Below are positions 24,935 through 35,131 of a DNA stretch of 64,000 bases, piece by piece (within the stretch, counting starts at the first letter, position 1; every line of letters begins with the position of its first letter). The DNA lies in assembly GCA_905221605.1 (NCBI GenBank), contig CAJNDS010002126.1, positions 124,501-188,500 on the forward strand. Reading direction: 5' to 3'. Position numbers and translations under genes: made by a program. Under the pieces are notes generated by a model. It searched no databases and was not told the origin of the DNA. It was given only the letters and a program-made list of their open reading frames with translations. Origin of the DNA: Symbiodinium natans (lineage: Eukaryota > Sar > Dinophyceae > Suessiales > Symbiodiniaceae).

Positions 24935-26578
24935 CTAGGACTGCACTGGGCTCTGCTGAGTTCTTGCCCCCTGCTCAATGACCACCTCATCAGAAGCGGT
25001 TGCTTGGCAACTCTGGCAGGACAGCCAGCCCCAGTTCTTTTCGGTGAAGGCGTTCACATTCGTGCGGGCTGCGCCAGCAGCGCTTGCCGCGTGGTCCGAA
25101 GCGGTTTGGAGGTACGGTGCTGAGGCCTCCGCCACCTGTTGGGCACCTTGGCGGGCAGCTTCTGTTGCCCTCTGGAACCATGGCATGGAAGCGTCGGCCA
25201 TGTCCTGAAGACCCTGGCGAGCCTTCTCGATGTAGGGCGCCGAGGCATCAGCTGCGTCCTGGGCACCTTGGCGAGCCTTCTCCATGTATGGCGCCGAAGC
25301 AGCAGCCACATTCTCGGCACCCTGGCGAGTGGCTGCTGATGCCTTCTCGAGGTACGGTGCCGCTGCGTCAGCCGCATCTTTGGCACCCTGGCGAGCCTTC
25401 TCGATATAGGGTGCCGAGGCATCACATGCATCTTTAGCACCTTGGCGAGCTTTCTCGACATACGGGGCCGATGCATCAGCCGCATCCTTGGCACCTTGGC
25501 GGGCTTTTTCGATGTAGGGCGCCGACGCGTCAGCTGCGTCCTTGGCACCTTGGCGAGCCTTCTCCATGTACGGCGCCGAAGCAGCAGCCACATTCTCGGC
25601 ACCCTGGCGAGTGGCCGCTGATGCCTTCTCGAGGTACGGTGCCGCTGCATCAGCCGCATCTTTGGCACCCTGGCGAGCCTTCTCGATATAGGGTGCCGAG
25701 GCATCACATGCATCTTTAGCACCTTGGCGAGCTTTCTCGACATACGGGGCCGATGCATCAGCCGCATCCTTGGCACCTTGGCGGGCTTTTTCGATGTAGG
25801 GCGCCGACGCGTCAGCTGCGTCCTTGGCACCTTGGCGAGCCTTCTCCATGTACGGCGCCGAAGCAGCAGCCACATTCTCGGCACCCTGGCGAGTGGCCGC
25901 TGATGCCTTCTCGAGGTACGGTGCCGCTGCATCAGCCGCATCTTTGGCACCCTGGCGAGCCTTCTCGATATAGGGTGCCGAGGCATCACATGCATCTTTA
26001 GCACCTTGGCGAGCTTTCTCGACATACGGGGCCGATGCATCAGCCGCATCCTTGGCACCTTGGCGGGCTTTCTCGATGTAGGGCGCCGACGCGTCAGCTG
26101 CGTCCTTGGCACCTTGGCGAGCCTTCTCCATGTACGGTGCGGAAGCATCCCACGCATCGTTGGCACCTTGGCGGGCCTTCTCGATGTAGGTTGCCGAGGC
26201 ATCCGCCGCGTCCTTGGCACTTTGGCGAGCCTCCTCGGTGTAAGGTGCGGAGGCGTCGGCCACATCCGTGGCCACATCTGTGGCCACTTCCCGCGCTGCC
26301 GTAGCTGCATCCGCCGCTGCATCCAGTGTCTTCTCAGCCACCTCTTGAGCACCCTGGCAGGCTGCCTCTGTCGCATTGCCTGCCGAATCCGAGGCCTTCT
26401 CAACGTAGGGGGCGGTGGCGTCAGCCACCTTGTGGGCACCCTCCTGGGCTGCTGCTGCCGCTGCGCCTGCAGCGTCGGATGCCTGCTGAAGGCCAGCTTC
26501 GGCCTTTGCGGCGGTCTGCTTGGCCTCTCCCTGGGCCTGCTGCCTGCTCTTCTTGGAGAGGAGAGTTGGAAGACGCAT
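24935..26578 (-). CDS. Alanine-rich LEA-like / amphipathic-helix repeat protein
   Basis: Single-exon ORF of 547 residues from the Met at 26578; an upstream in-frame Met at 26665 is possible but adds a poor leader. After MRLPTLLSKKSRQQ the protein is built from 18-residue repeats with consensus GAKDAADASAPYIEKARQ. Five of these (one lengthened to 22) form a 94-residue, 282-bp unit present three times almost without change at ~25.2-26.1 kb. The 18-residue period equals five helical turns, so long amphipathic helices are expected. The C-terminus (NWGWLSCQSCQ) breaks the pattern. Composition and repeat style resemble group-3 LEA proteins, which protect membranes and proteins during drying or freezing; apolipoprotein-like lipid binding is an alternative. 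No signal peptide or zinc site is seen. It is flanked by direct repeats (see the duplicated segments). Confidence 0.72.
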   Translation of the reverse strand: MRLPTLLSKKSRQQAQGEAKQTAAKAEAGLQQASDAAGAAAAAAQEGAHKVADATAPYVEKASDSAGNATEAACQGAQEVAEKTLDAAADAATAAREVATDVATDVADASAPYTEEARQSAKDAADASATYIEKARQGANDAWDASAPYMEKARQGAKDAADASAPYIEKARQGAKDAADASAPYVEKARQGAKDACDASAPYIEKARQGAKDAADAAAPYLEKASAATRQGAENVAAASAPYMEKARQGAKDAADASAPYIEKARQGAKDAADASAPYVEKARQGAKDACDASAPYIEKARQGAKDAADAAAPYLEKASAATRQGAENVAAASAPYMEKARQGAKDAADASAPYIEKARQGAKDAADASAPYVEKARQGAKDACDASAPYIEKARQGAKDAADAAAPYLEKASAATRQGAENVAAASAPYMEKARQGAQDAADASAPYIEKARQGLQDMADASMPWFQRATEAARQGAQQVAEASAPYLQTASDHAASAAGAARTNVNAFTEKNWGWLSCQSCQATASDEVVIEQGARTQQSPVQS

Positions 26579-26923
26579 GGTGAAGGGGAGACGCAGGGGG
26601 AGGCTTAATGGATCTAGCAAATGCCTTGAACCAGCAAAAATGGCCTGCTGATGCTGCTGATGCAAGCTGCAAGCTCAAAAACCACCACCAAAAGCTACCA
26701 TGCCACATGGTGGGGACCGGGTCTTCTGTACAGCAACTCAGCGAATCAACATTGCCTGTATGGAGCCCGCATATGGAATCACACCCCTGTCCCGTGTAGA
26801 GCTCCGCTGGCTGCCTACGTGGATCCGAAGGGGATCTTACGAATCTCTGCATAATCCCTGAGACATCACTTGTAGCCTTGCCTTCACCTTCAGAAAACCT
26901 TGCCCAAACCTAAGCCCCAAACT

Positions 26924-27430
26924 GCTCAAAGGGAACTCGCCTGCAGCAGGCTTTGCGCCGCTCCCCGGCGGTCGTCTCTGGAGGTAGCCGGAAGCGCTTC
27001 AACCTTTGGGACTCAGGGATGCGGGGCTTGAAGCCCTTTTAGGGTTTAGGGTTTAGGGTTTAGGGTTTAGGGTTTAGGGTTTAGGGTTTAGGGTTTAGGG
27101 TTTAGGGTTTAGGGTGTAGGGCTTAGGGTTCAGGGTTTAGGGCTGTAGGGCTTCAAAAAAACATGTTGTTTTGCGGTATTCGCCTCAACCTCTGGCCGAC
27201 AAGCCTCTGCCACAGGAAAACTTCAACAAGTCCTCCTACTAAGGCAACACCAAACAAGCCTCGGTTCCTCGGACTTGTGGGGATCGCCTGCAAGCTTGAG
27301 CGTGGCGTCTCCCAAACCATGCAGGCACTGTTGCTACTCCAGGGGCATTCCTCATGTTACCTTGCATCACAAGCATCCCCAGACCATCCCAAAGACACCG
27401 CATGATACAGCGAAATGGCGAAGGACGTGA
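26924..27430 (+). repeat. Segmental repeat, copy B
   Basis: Homologous to copy A (22899-23480). It contains a decayed J-domain exon, and at the corresponding position its internal array is TTTAGGG type. Copies A and B bracket the LEA-like gene, as expected if a ~4 kb unit was tandemly duplicated and the second gene copy lost. Confidence 0.85.
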
Positions 27431-28474
27431 GCTAGCCGAGAGTTTGCTGCAAACCCTCTTCTGCTCGCGGCTTTGTTCAACCCTCTGCCGCAGCAAGTCC
27501 AGGGCTGGGACGACGGTTGTGGTGAGGGCGGCTGCTTCGAGCAGGGCGGCTGCCAGTTCCCCAACCCCCTGGACGTGACGGGTTTGGCTCATGAGCAAGC
27601 TTTTCGTGAGTCCAGCGCCCGGACAGCTGCGCGTGCGGCCCGCGCAGCTGCCTGAAAGCAACTTGCATGGCCCGTGCTGATCTTGAGCCAAGAACTTATA
27701 CATATACACATGCAAGGTCTGAATCTACACATTTAGGGTTTAGGGTTTAGGGTTTAGGTTTAGGGTTTAGGGTTTAGGGTTTAGGGTTTAGGGTTTAGGG
27801 TTTAGGGTTGCTTCTATTCATCTGGCCACAGGTGAGTGGGGGCTGGGCACCGGCCCGCAACCTCGGATTGCGGCTCGGGCTTGGCCCTCAATTTCCAGCC
27901 TGACCGAACCACCACAACACGCCGAGCTACAATTTAGGGGTTTAGGGGGTCTAGAGTTTAGGGTTTAGGGTTTAGGGCTGAGGGTTTGGGGTTTAGGGTT
28001 TAGGGTTTAGGGTTTAGGGTTTAGGGTTTAGGGTTTAGGGTTTAGGGTTTAGGTTCAAGCGCGCCATCAAGTCAAAGCTTCTTTTTGTCTAGGGCCGGCA
28101 GTCCTTTGCCTTGGCAATTTCAGCCAAGGCACGTCGTGGTCACAATCTCAGAAAATCTCAGAACGCAGAGGGATCCTTCACTTCGAAACCTCAGCAACCT
28201 TCCATAAACCCTACACCCTACAGCCTAAACCCTTAACCCCAAACCCTAAACCCTAAACCCTAAACCCTGGGAGGCATCCTCTCTGCAAGCTGTTGGGGAT
28301 GCCCTCCTTGGGAGGGGCTCCCCCCAGGAGATTGTCGAGGACCCCGGCAGAGGACGCACAAGACACGCTGTTTGGTTCTAAACCCTTTAGGGGTTTAGGG
28401 GTTCAGGGGTTTAGGGTTTAGGGTTTAGGGTTTAGGGTTTAGGGTTTAGGGTTTAGGGTTTAGGGTTTAGGGTT
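27038..28474. repeat. Five arrays
   Basis: 27038-27148, 27733-27810, 27932-28053 and 28385-28474 (TTTAGGG); 28203-28268 (CCCTAAA). Confidence 0.93.
27477..27700 (-). other. Coding-like segment with a spliced-leader-like relic upstream
   Basis: The minus strand has two competing open frames here; one reads GLTKSLLMSQTRHVQGVGEL and then an Ala/Leu-rich helix, the other starts with a Met at 27668. Just upstream, at 27681-27695, is TTCTTGGCTCAAG, close to the 3' end of the dinoflagellate spliced leader as I remember it. Whether this is a gene is unsure. Confidence 0.25.
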
Positions 28475-28479
28475 TTCTT

Positions 28480-28555
28480 ATCTTCTTTTCTTGTGCTCGT
28501 TTCGTTCGGTCGCTCATGAGATTCATGCATTGGCGAGCTCATTTATAATCTTATT

Positions 28556-28611
<56 letters not shown>

Positions 28612-29245
28612 CCATTCTATTATTCCATTTCGCATTCATTCACACATTGCCAACATTCCTTTCGTACTGCGTTCGTATTATTCTAGCGGCTTTCACGCTT
28701 CGTAAACTACATTGTAAAGCCGCACAATAATACGGGCCAGTAAAAAGAACTATAATTTGGCCCGTACTTCGTTCATGCGTGCACTGCGTTCGCTCAGTCA
28801 ATTCGCTTATTTGTTCACCTACTCACTTCGTTCTATTATTAGGAGAGAGTGAGAGAAGCGAACGGCGGTTTCGTTCATTACATTAACAATATTCGTGCAC
28901 TTCTTTACAATATTATTACTGTAATTCTCTTCACTTAATATATTATGGGGGCTTACGAAGAAATTATATTATGCCCCGAGTAATAATACTATTGACAGGA
29001 CCCGTGAGCTCAGTCATTACCTTACAGCCTTTTTCCCCTCGCTTTCTAGGAGTTCTTCAATCTCTGGTTCTTGTGCGCTCACTTTGTTCACGCTGTATTA
29101 GTATTAATTGTGTTCACTTCACGGGCCTTTATTAGTATTATTATGCCCGTGAGCTCACGATACTGTAATATACTATTATCCTGGGCTTATTTAGTTATCT
29201 TATTTGCCCGGGGTTGTAGTATAAAGTGAAAGGCATGAACTCCGT
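28480..29245. repeat. AT-rich block with repeated hairpins
   Basis: Perfect 9-bp arms TACGGGCCA (28731-28739) and TGGCCCGTA (28758-28766). Further GGGC...GCCC stems are near 29120-29152 and 29180-29215, with repeated TATTATTA and TTCGTTC words. No gene is seen. It resembles the palindrome-rich spacers of algal organelle DNA, but origin is unproven. Confidence 0.6.
28558..28608 (+). repeat. (CT)n microsatellite
   Basis: About 50 bp of pure CT at the left side of an AT-rich, hairpin-rich block. Confidence 0.97.
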
Positions 29246-29261
29246 GAACAACAGGATCACC

Positions 29262-29522
29262 AGGCCCTAAAGCCCTAAACCCCTAAACCCCTAAACCCCA
29301 AACCCCTAAACGCCTAAAGCCCTAAAGCCCTAAACCCCTAAACCCCAAACCCCCTAGACCCCTGAACCCCTAAACCCCTAACCCAAAGCCCGGTTCAGGG
29401 CTCAGGGTTCAGGGTCGGTTTTAGGGTTTAGGGTTTAGGGTTTAGGGTTTAGGGTTTAGGGTTTAGGGTTTAGGGTTTAGGGTTTAGGGTTTAGGGTTTA
29501 GGGTTTAGGGTTTAGGGTTTAA
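29262..29522. repeat. CCCCTAAA 8-mer array facing a TTTAGGG array
   Basis: 29262-29390 is mostly 8-bp CCCCTAAA units and 29412-29522 is pure TTTAGGG in opposite orientation. They meet at CCCGGTTCAGGGCTCAGGG. Confidence 0.92.
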
Positions 29523-29779
29523 GGCTTCGGGATTACGGGACATGTCTGAACCCTGGGCTTAGCCTCTTGCGCCCCATCTGCTTTGTGCCTCGCCGGCACG
29601 GGCGGACAACGTCCGCAAGCTAGCGTTCAAAAAGGTGCCCTGTGGGCTACCCCGCAAACCCTAAACCCTAAACCCTAAACCCTTTCCCGAAACCCCACAC
29701 CAACCTAGAACTCCAGAACGAAACCTTTCTGACATCCTGGATTCGTCCTACAAAAATACTCGCAACCACCACCCAGACC

Positions 29780-32700
29780 CTAGGCTGCGATCGTGATCCT
29801 CCCAAGGGTCGCCTGTGCCACCTGCTTTGGGTGTCGTTTCAGGTACATGAGCACCAGGTCCTTCCACAAAACTTCGGAGAGTTCGGGGGGTGTTCAGTCG
29901 AGCCGGTTCTGGGATTCGGGAATTGAGGGCTTTGCAGATTGATGACGTTTTTAGGGTTTGGGGTTTAGGGCAGAGGGTTTAGGCAGGGTTCAGTTCTGGG
30001 CTCGGGGAGTCCTCCCACACCACAGCTTCGAATGTCGCGTGGCCCACATGTCGTCCCCCATTGAACTTCCATGAGCCCCCAAACCTTAAAATCCTGGGGT
30101 TTAGGGTTTGGGGTTTAGGGTTTAGGGTTTAGGGTTTAGGGGTTAGGGTTTAGGGTTTAGGGTTTAGGGCTTAGGGTTTAAGGTTTAGGGTTTAGGGTTT
30201 TTTTGGGTGTAGGGTTTAAGGTTTAGGGCCCCAAACCCTGAGGTCCTGTATCTGCATCCCTGACTCTGTGTCCACGATGCGCTCCGCATCGGCCATCCAA
30301 GTGTAACCAAACTTTCCTAGGGCCATGTTCTCCGTCACGGCCACCTTGTGAAAGCGTCTCTGGCGTCTTGCTTCTGAGGGGGCTGTTTATGCACGACCTC
30401 CAAGCAAACGAAAGGTATGGTTGCAGGGAAAAGCTGCTCACGCTGGAACTCCGAACCATCGTAGCAACTTATTTGGCTCTGCACTTCGCAGCGGCATGCA
30501 ACCAACAACAGCCACTTCCGTGTGAGGATGTTCTTGCAGGTGGCTCTTCGAAACAGGAACAACGAGCAAGCAAGCACAACGGCTCACCAAGAACTGCACA
30601 CAAACTGTGAAGACTAATCTCGGAATGCGAACCTGAAACCTGAGAGACGGCCTCATAGAGCTTGTCCGGCTGAATCGGCTTGCCCTTGACTTTGACGTCC
30701 GCTACCTGGTGCAGCTGGTGCACTTCTCAACTACCTGGAACCCATCGTCAGAACCCCCACAAGCCCAGAGAGCACCTCGATCAAAGCAGAAGCTCCTTAT
30801 GGGTGATGGGATGCTCTTAAGGGGTCTGTGCAGTTGCTCCAGAATCTGCGGACCTGGTTGGCCAGCTTGCCCTTGCCCATCTTGATCTTGTAAGTCAGGG
30901 CCGCGCTGGTGTGATGCAGCGACCCGCACTCCTAACAGTCCCGAAGATGTCTTCAGGGCTGTTAGGGCTTGGCTAAAGGCTTTTTGGCTGCAACATTCTT
31001 GCTGTGTTTGCTTTTGGAGCTCGGTTTGTGTGGAAAATCGCACTTGAATCATACAAGATTTTGCTATGAGCAGCGACACGAACCGCAACAAGCACAAGAG
31101 CCCACGCACAACACGCACCCACAAACAACAACGACCAGGAAGCAAAAAGGAACAACACAGACACACCCAAGGGCACAATCTGGAAGCCCCAAAAACTTCT
31201 GAAGGCCAAAACCCCAAAACCCTTGAGGCCCACTCCAACAGACAAAAACCAGAGAGTCTGAAACACCGATGTCAGTCACACTTTGGCGGCTAAGAGACAG
31301 GGTTTTGGGTTCAGGTCTAGGGTTCAGGGCAGTATGGTACCATCCTACATACCTGCCCCTCCTCGATCTGCATTGCAAGTTCTCGCCCCATGCATAGCAG
31401 AGATTCTCTTCTTGCCAGTAGGGTTTAGAGTTTAGGGTTTAGGGTTTAGGGTTTAGGGTTTAGGGTTTAGGGTTTAGGGTTTAGGGTTTAGGGTTTAGGG
31501 TTTAGGGTTTAGGGTTTAGGGTTTAGGGTTTAGGGTAGTCATGTTTGGGACAAGCCTTCGTGACATGCTCTGCATGGGTTAATACAAAAAATTACTCTGA
31601 ATGGCTCGGCGTAGCACAGGGAGTTAGGTTTACGTGACTAACTCCCTGAGATGTTAGTCCAACGGTACAAAGGTCCGGTTGATGAAGCCTATGTCCGCTA
31701 AACCACTGCCGCCGGTGGCAAAGTCAAACATGTGTGCGCAAAAGTCTTGGCAGTTGTGCACCGATGTGGTAGGGGATGTTGTTCAGGCTGTCAGCAAAAT
31801 GCAGCAACTCTGCTCTGCTTCTGATGCATCGCGGATTGTCTTTCCAACCTCAAAATCCCGGAGAGTCCTTGGGGAGGAAGGAGCAGCCACGCTCCAACGA
31901 CTTCACGACGTCGGAGCCCTTGAGCTTCAGAACCACGATCTGAAAGGGAAAGCGAGGCGATGGTCGGGGTCTGGGGGTTGATGAGTTTAGGGTTTAGGGT
32001 TTTAGGGTCTAGGGTCTAGGGTTCAGGGTTCAGGGTTCAGGGTTTAGGGTTGAGGGTTTAGGGGTGGCTATTTTTTGGAGGTTTTTATGGTGGTCCACTC
32101 CGCTTCGGGGCAACCTCGAAAGGGTCAGTGCCGCTCAAGCTTCCCACACCGAAAGGCACGTCGCCTGGCACGGCTTCGGGAAGATGCTCATCAGGCTGCC
32201 CAAGGTGAAGTCCCCGGCGGGGAAGACCTCCGAGTCGGGTTGAAAGGGGGGGTGCTTTTGTTGCGGTCCTTGGGGTGTAGGGGTTAGGGCTTATAGGGTG
32301 TTTCCTTCTAGACAGGGCCCACACCTAAATTTGAACTCACCCCCCCCCCCTTTTCCCGGATGCTTGTTTTTTTTTGAGCCTTCTTGCCGGCGAAGTGGAG
32401 GCCCATCAGCATCGCGAAGTCGGCAGATTGGAGCCCATCCTTCTCGGAGTAGTCTTCTGCGACGGCGTCGCAGATCCAGTTCGTCATCACACCCTCCTGG
32501 TACCTCACACACTCCTCCGTGGCGTCGAAGGGGCTCTTGGTTTGGCAGACGACCTTCATGAACTTGGGTTTAGGGTTTGGGGTTTGGGGTTTAGGGTTTA
32601 GGGTTTAGGGTTCAGGGTTTAGGGTTTAGGGTTTAGGGTTTAGGGACGACCTTCATGAACTTGTTGTCCCGGATCCTGGTGTACTTGTCCACAAGCTCCT

Positions 32701-35100
32701 GGATCACGGGGTCGCACTCCACGTCCGAGTCCTGGCTTGAAAGTCACCAGGCCAAAGTGTTACTGAGATATTTGATTTCTGTTTAGGGTTTAGGGTTTAG
32801 GGTTTAGGGTTTAGGGTTTCGGGTTTTGGGTTTAGGGTTTAGGGTTTCGGGTTTAAGGATTAGGGTTGGCAGGGGAAAGGGGGGGGTCCACGTCATAGCG
32901 CTCCACTGCCAGCTTCACCACCGTCTCCGCGACGTGGAGAACCGTGTGTGTGAGCCATCGCCACTCCTTGCGCTTGTCTAGGGTTTAAGGTTTAGGGTTT
33001 AGGGCTCAGGGTTTAGGGTTTAGGGTTTAGGGTTCAGGGTTTAGGGTCTAGGGTGTAGGGTTTATAACATTCAAAGGTGCTTGTGTGCTTGGCAGCCCTG
33101 CCTCGCCCGACTTGATGACACGGTGCTTCTTGTCCTGACAAGGGGCGGCCCCCTCTCAGACGAAGGTGGGAGTTAGTTTCATGCGGGGTGTTTGCGTGGG
33201 TTTTCGGCCTTTCAAGGGCCGTACATCCACCCTGTAACTGAAAACGGGGCAGTTTTGGGTTCTGGGTTCGGCTTCGGGTTCTAGAGTCCTGCCAGTTGAA
33301 GCCTCGCACCGTAATAGGGTACTGGGCTTGCAGCTCACCGCCAAAACCGCCTGAAAATCACCAGTTCTGGGTTCAGGGTTTAGGGTTTGGGGCAGCTTGA
33401 GAAAGCCACACCCCTACAGAGCCCAAAAAAGCACAACTCTCTACACCTTGAGGGTGCAGAAACTCTGCTAAACCCTAAACCCTAAACCCCAAAACCCTAA
33501 ACCCTAAACCCCAAAACCCTAAACCCTAAACCCCAAAACCCCAAAACCCTAAACCCTAAACCCTCAACTCGTCCGCACGCTTGTAGAAGTGATCATGGCC
33601 CCCGAGGAGCAGGTCGATCTCGGGAACAGCCTCGAGCAGCTCACACTTAGGACTTGGGATGTTCCCCCTGAAATAGTGCTTAGGGTTTGGGGTTTAGGGT
33701 TTAGGATTTAGGGTTTAGGGCTTGGGGTTTGGGGTTTGGGGTTAGGGTTTCGGGTTTAGGGTTTAGGGTTTAGGTTTTAGGCTTTAGGGTGGGATGCTAG
33801 AATCCCGATTTAGGACTGTTGGGAGCAGGTGAAACATCCCAAGCGCACACCATCACTCTCTGATCGCTTCTCTGATTAGAGCCTTTTGGTTGCAGCGTTG
33901 TTCGGAGTCCCCTTGATGATTGTCGCGAAGTCAATCAGCTCATAGGGAAAAAAACTAAACAAACAGCAGGGCTCTGTTTAAAAGCTCCTTCTAAAACTCC
34001 AGGAGCCCTTTAGGCCCAGGGCCTTGCAAGCACCCAGAATATCCCGGGAGGCCTCAGTGAGTTTCTTGTCGTTGTCGAAGCGGTTGTGCGTCAGGGCCAC
34101 TACGACCTGCGCTTTTCCAACGGCGCTTTCTTCTGCAAGCAATGTGGCCGGATTCACTCGTTGCACACCGAGTCATGGCACGCCGAAAGCCTAAACCCAA
34201 CACCCTAAACCCTAAACCCTAAACCCGATGAATGTGACGACTGTGCTTGTCCTACTCGAGGTCTCCCGATATCTGTTGGGATGTCCGGGCTCTAGTGCCC
34301 AAAAGCCCCTAAGAAGCGCCCAAAAACCCCCAAGAACTGTTCAACAGCCCCTAAGAAGTGCCCTGAGTCCTTTGTTTAGTGTTTAGGGTTTAGGGTTTAG
34401 GGTCTAGGGTTTAGGGTTTAGGGTTTAGGGTTTAGGGTTTAGGGTTTAGGGTTTGGGGTTTAGGGTTTAGGGTTTAGGGTCTTTTTGATGGTTCTGGGGG
34501 GTCTGGGATCGAAGCCTCGGCACCCTCCAGCTTCATCTTCCGGGCGTACTCGCGGCCCTTCTCGATGTAGTCCTGGCTTCAGGGCACCATGGCAATGGGA
34601 CAGGGCTTAGGGTTTAAGGTTTAGGGTTTAGGGTTAAGGGTTGAGAGTTGAGGGTTGAGGGTTTGGGGCTGAGGATTTAGGGTTTAGGGTTTAGGCCTCA
34701 AGGCCTTTGAGCCTGAACCCTCCCTGTTGTGGGTCCTGGTACGTGATCTCCCCGTCCTTCAGCTGCGAGCACCCGGAAAGCCAGTCCTGCGTTGGGCGTC
34801 GGTAACCCTAAACCCCATACCCCTAAACCCTAAACCCTGAACCCTGAGCCCTAAGCCGCTAAACCCCTGAACCCTAAACCATTTCCATGGTTTGCGCTGA
34901 GGGCTCAGGTTGGTGGAAATTACCAACTTCGGGTTTAGGGTTTAGGGTTTAGGGTTTAGGGTTTAGGGTTTAGGGTTTAGGGTTTAGGGTTTAGGGTTTA
35001 GGGTTTAGGGTTTAGGGTAGGGTTTAGGGTTTAGGGTTTAGGGTTTAGGGTTTAGGGTTTAGGGTTTAGGGTTTAGGGTTTTAGGGTTTAGGGTTTAGGG

Positions 35101-35131
<31 letters not shown>

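Noticed and set aside
25084-26304. Plus-strand His/Pro-rich repeated frames
   Set aside because: They are shadows of the repeats of the LEA-like gene on the other strand.
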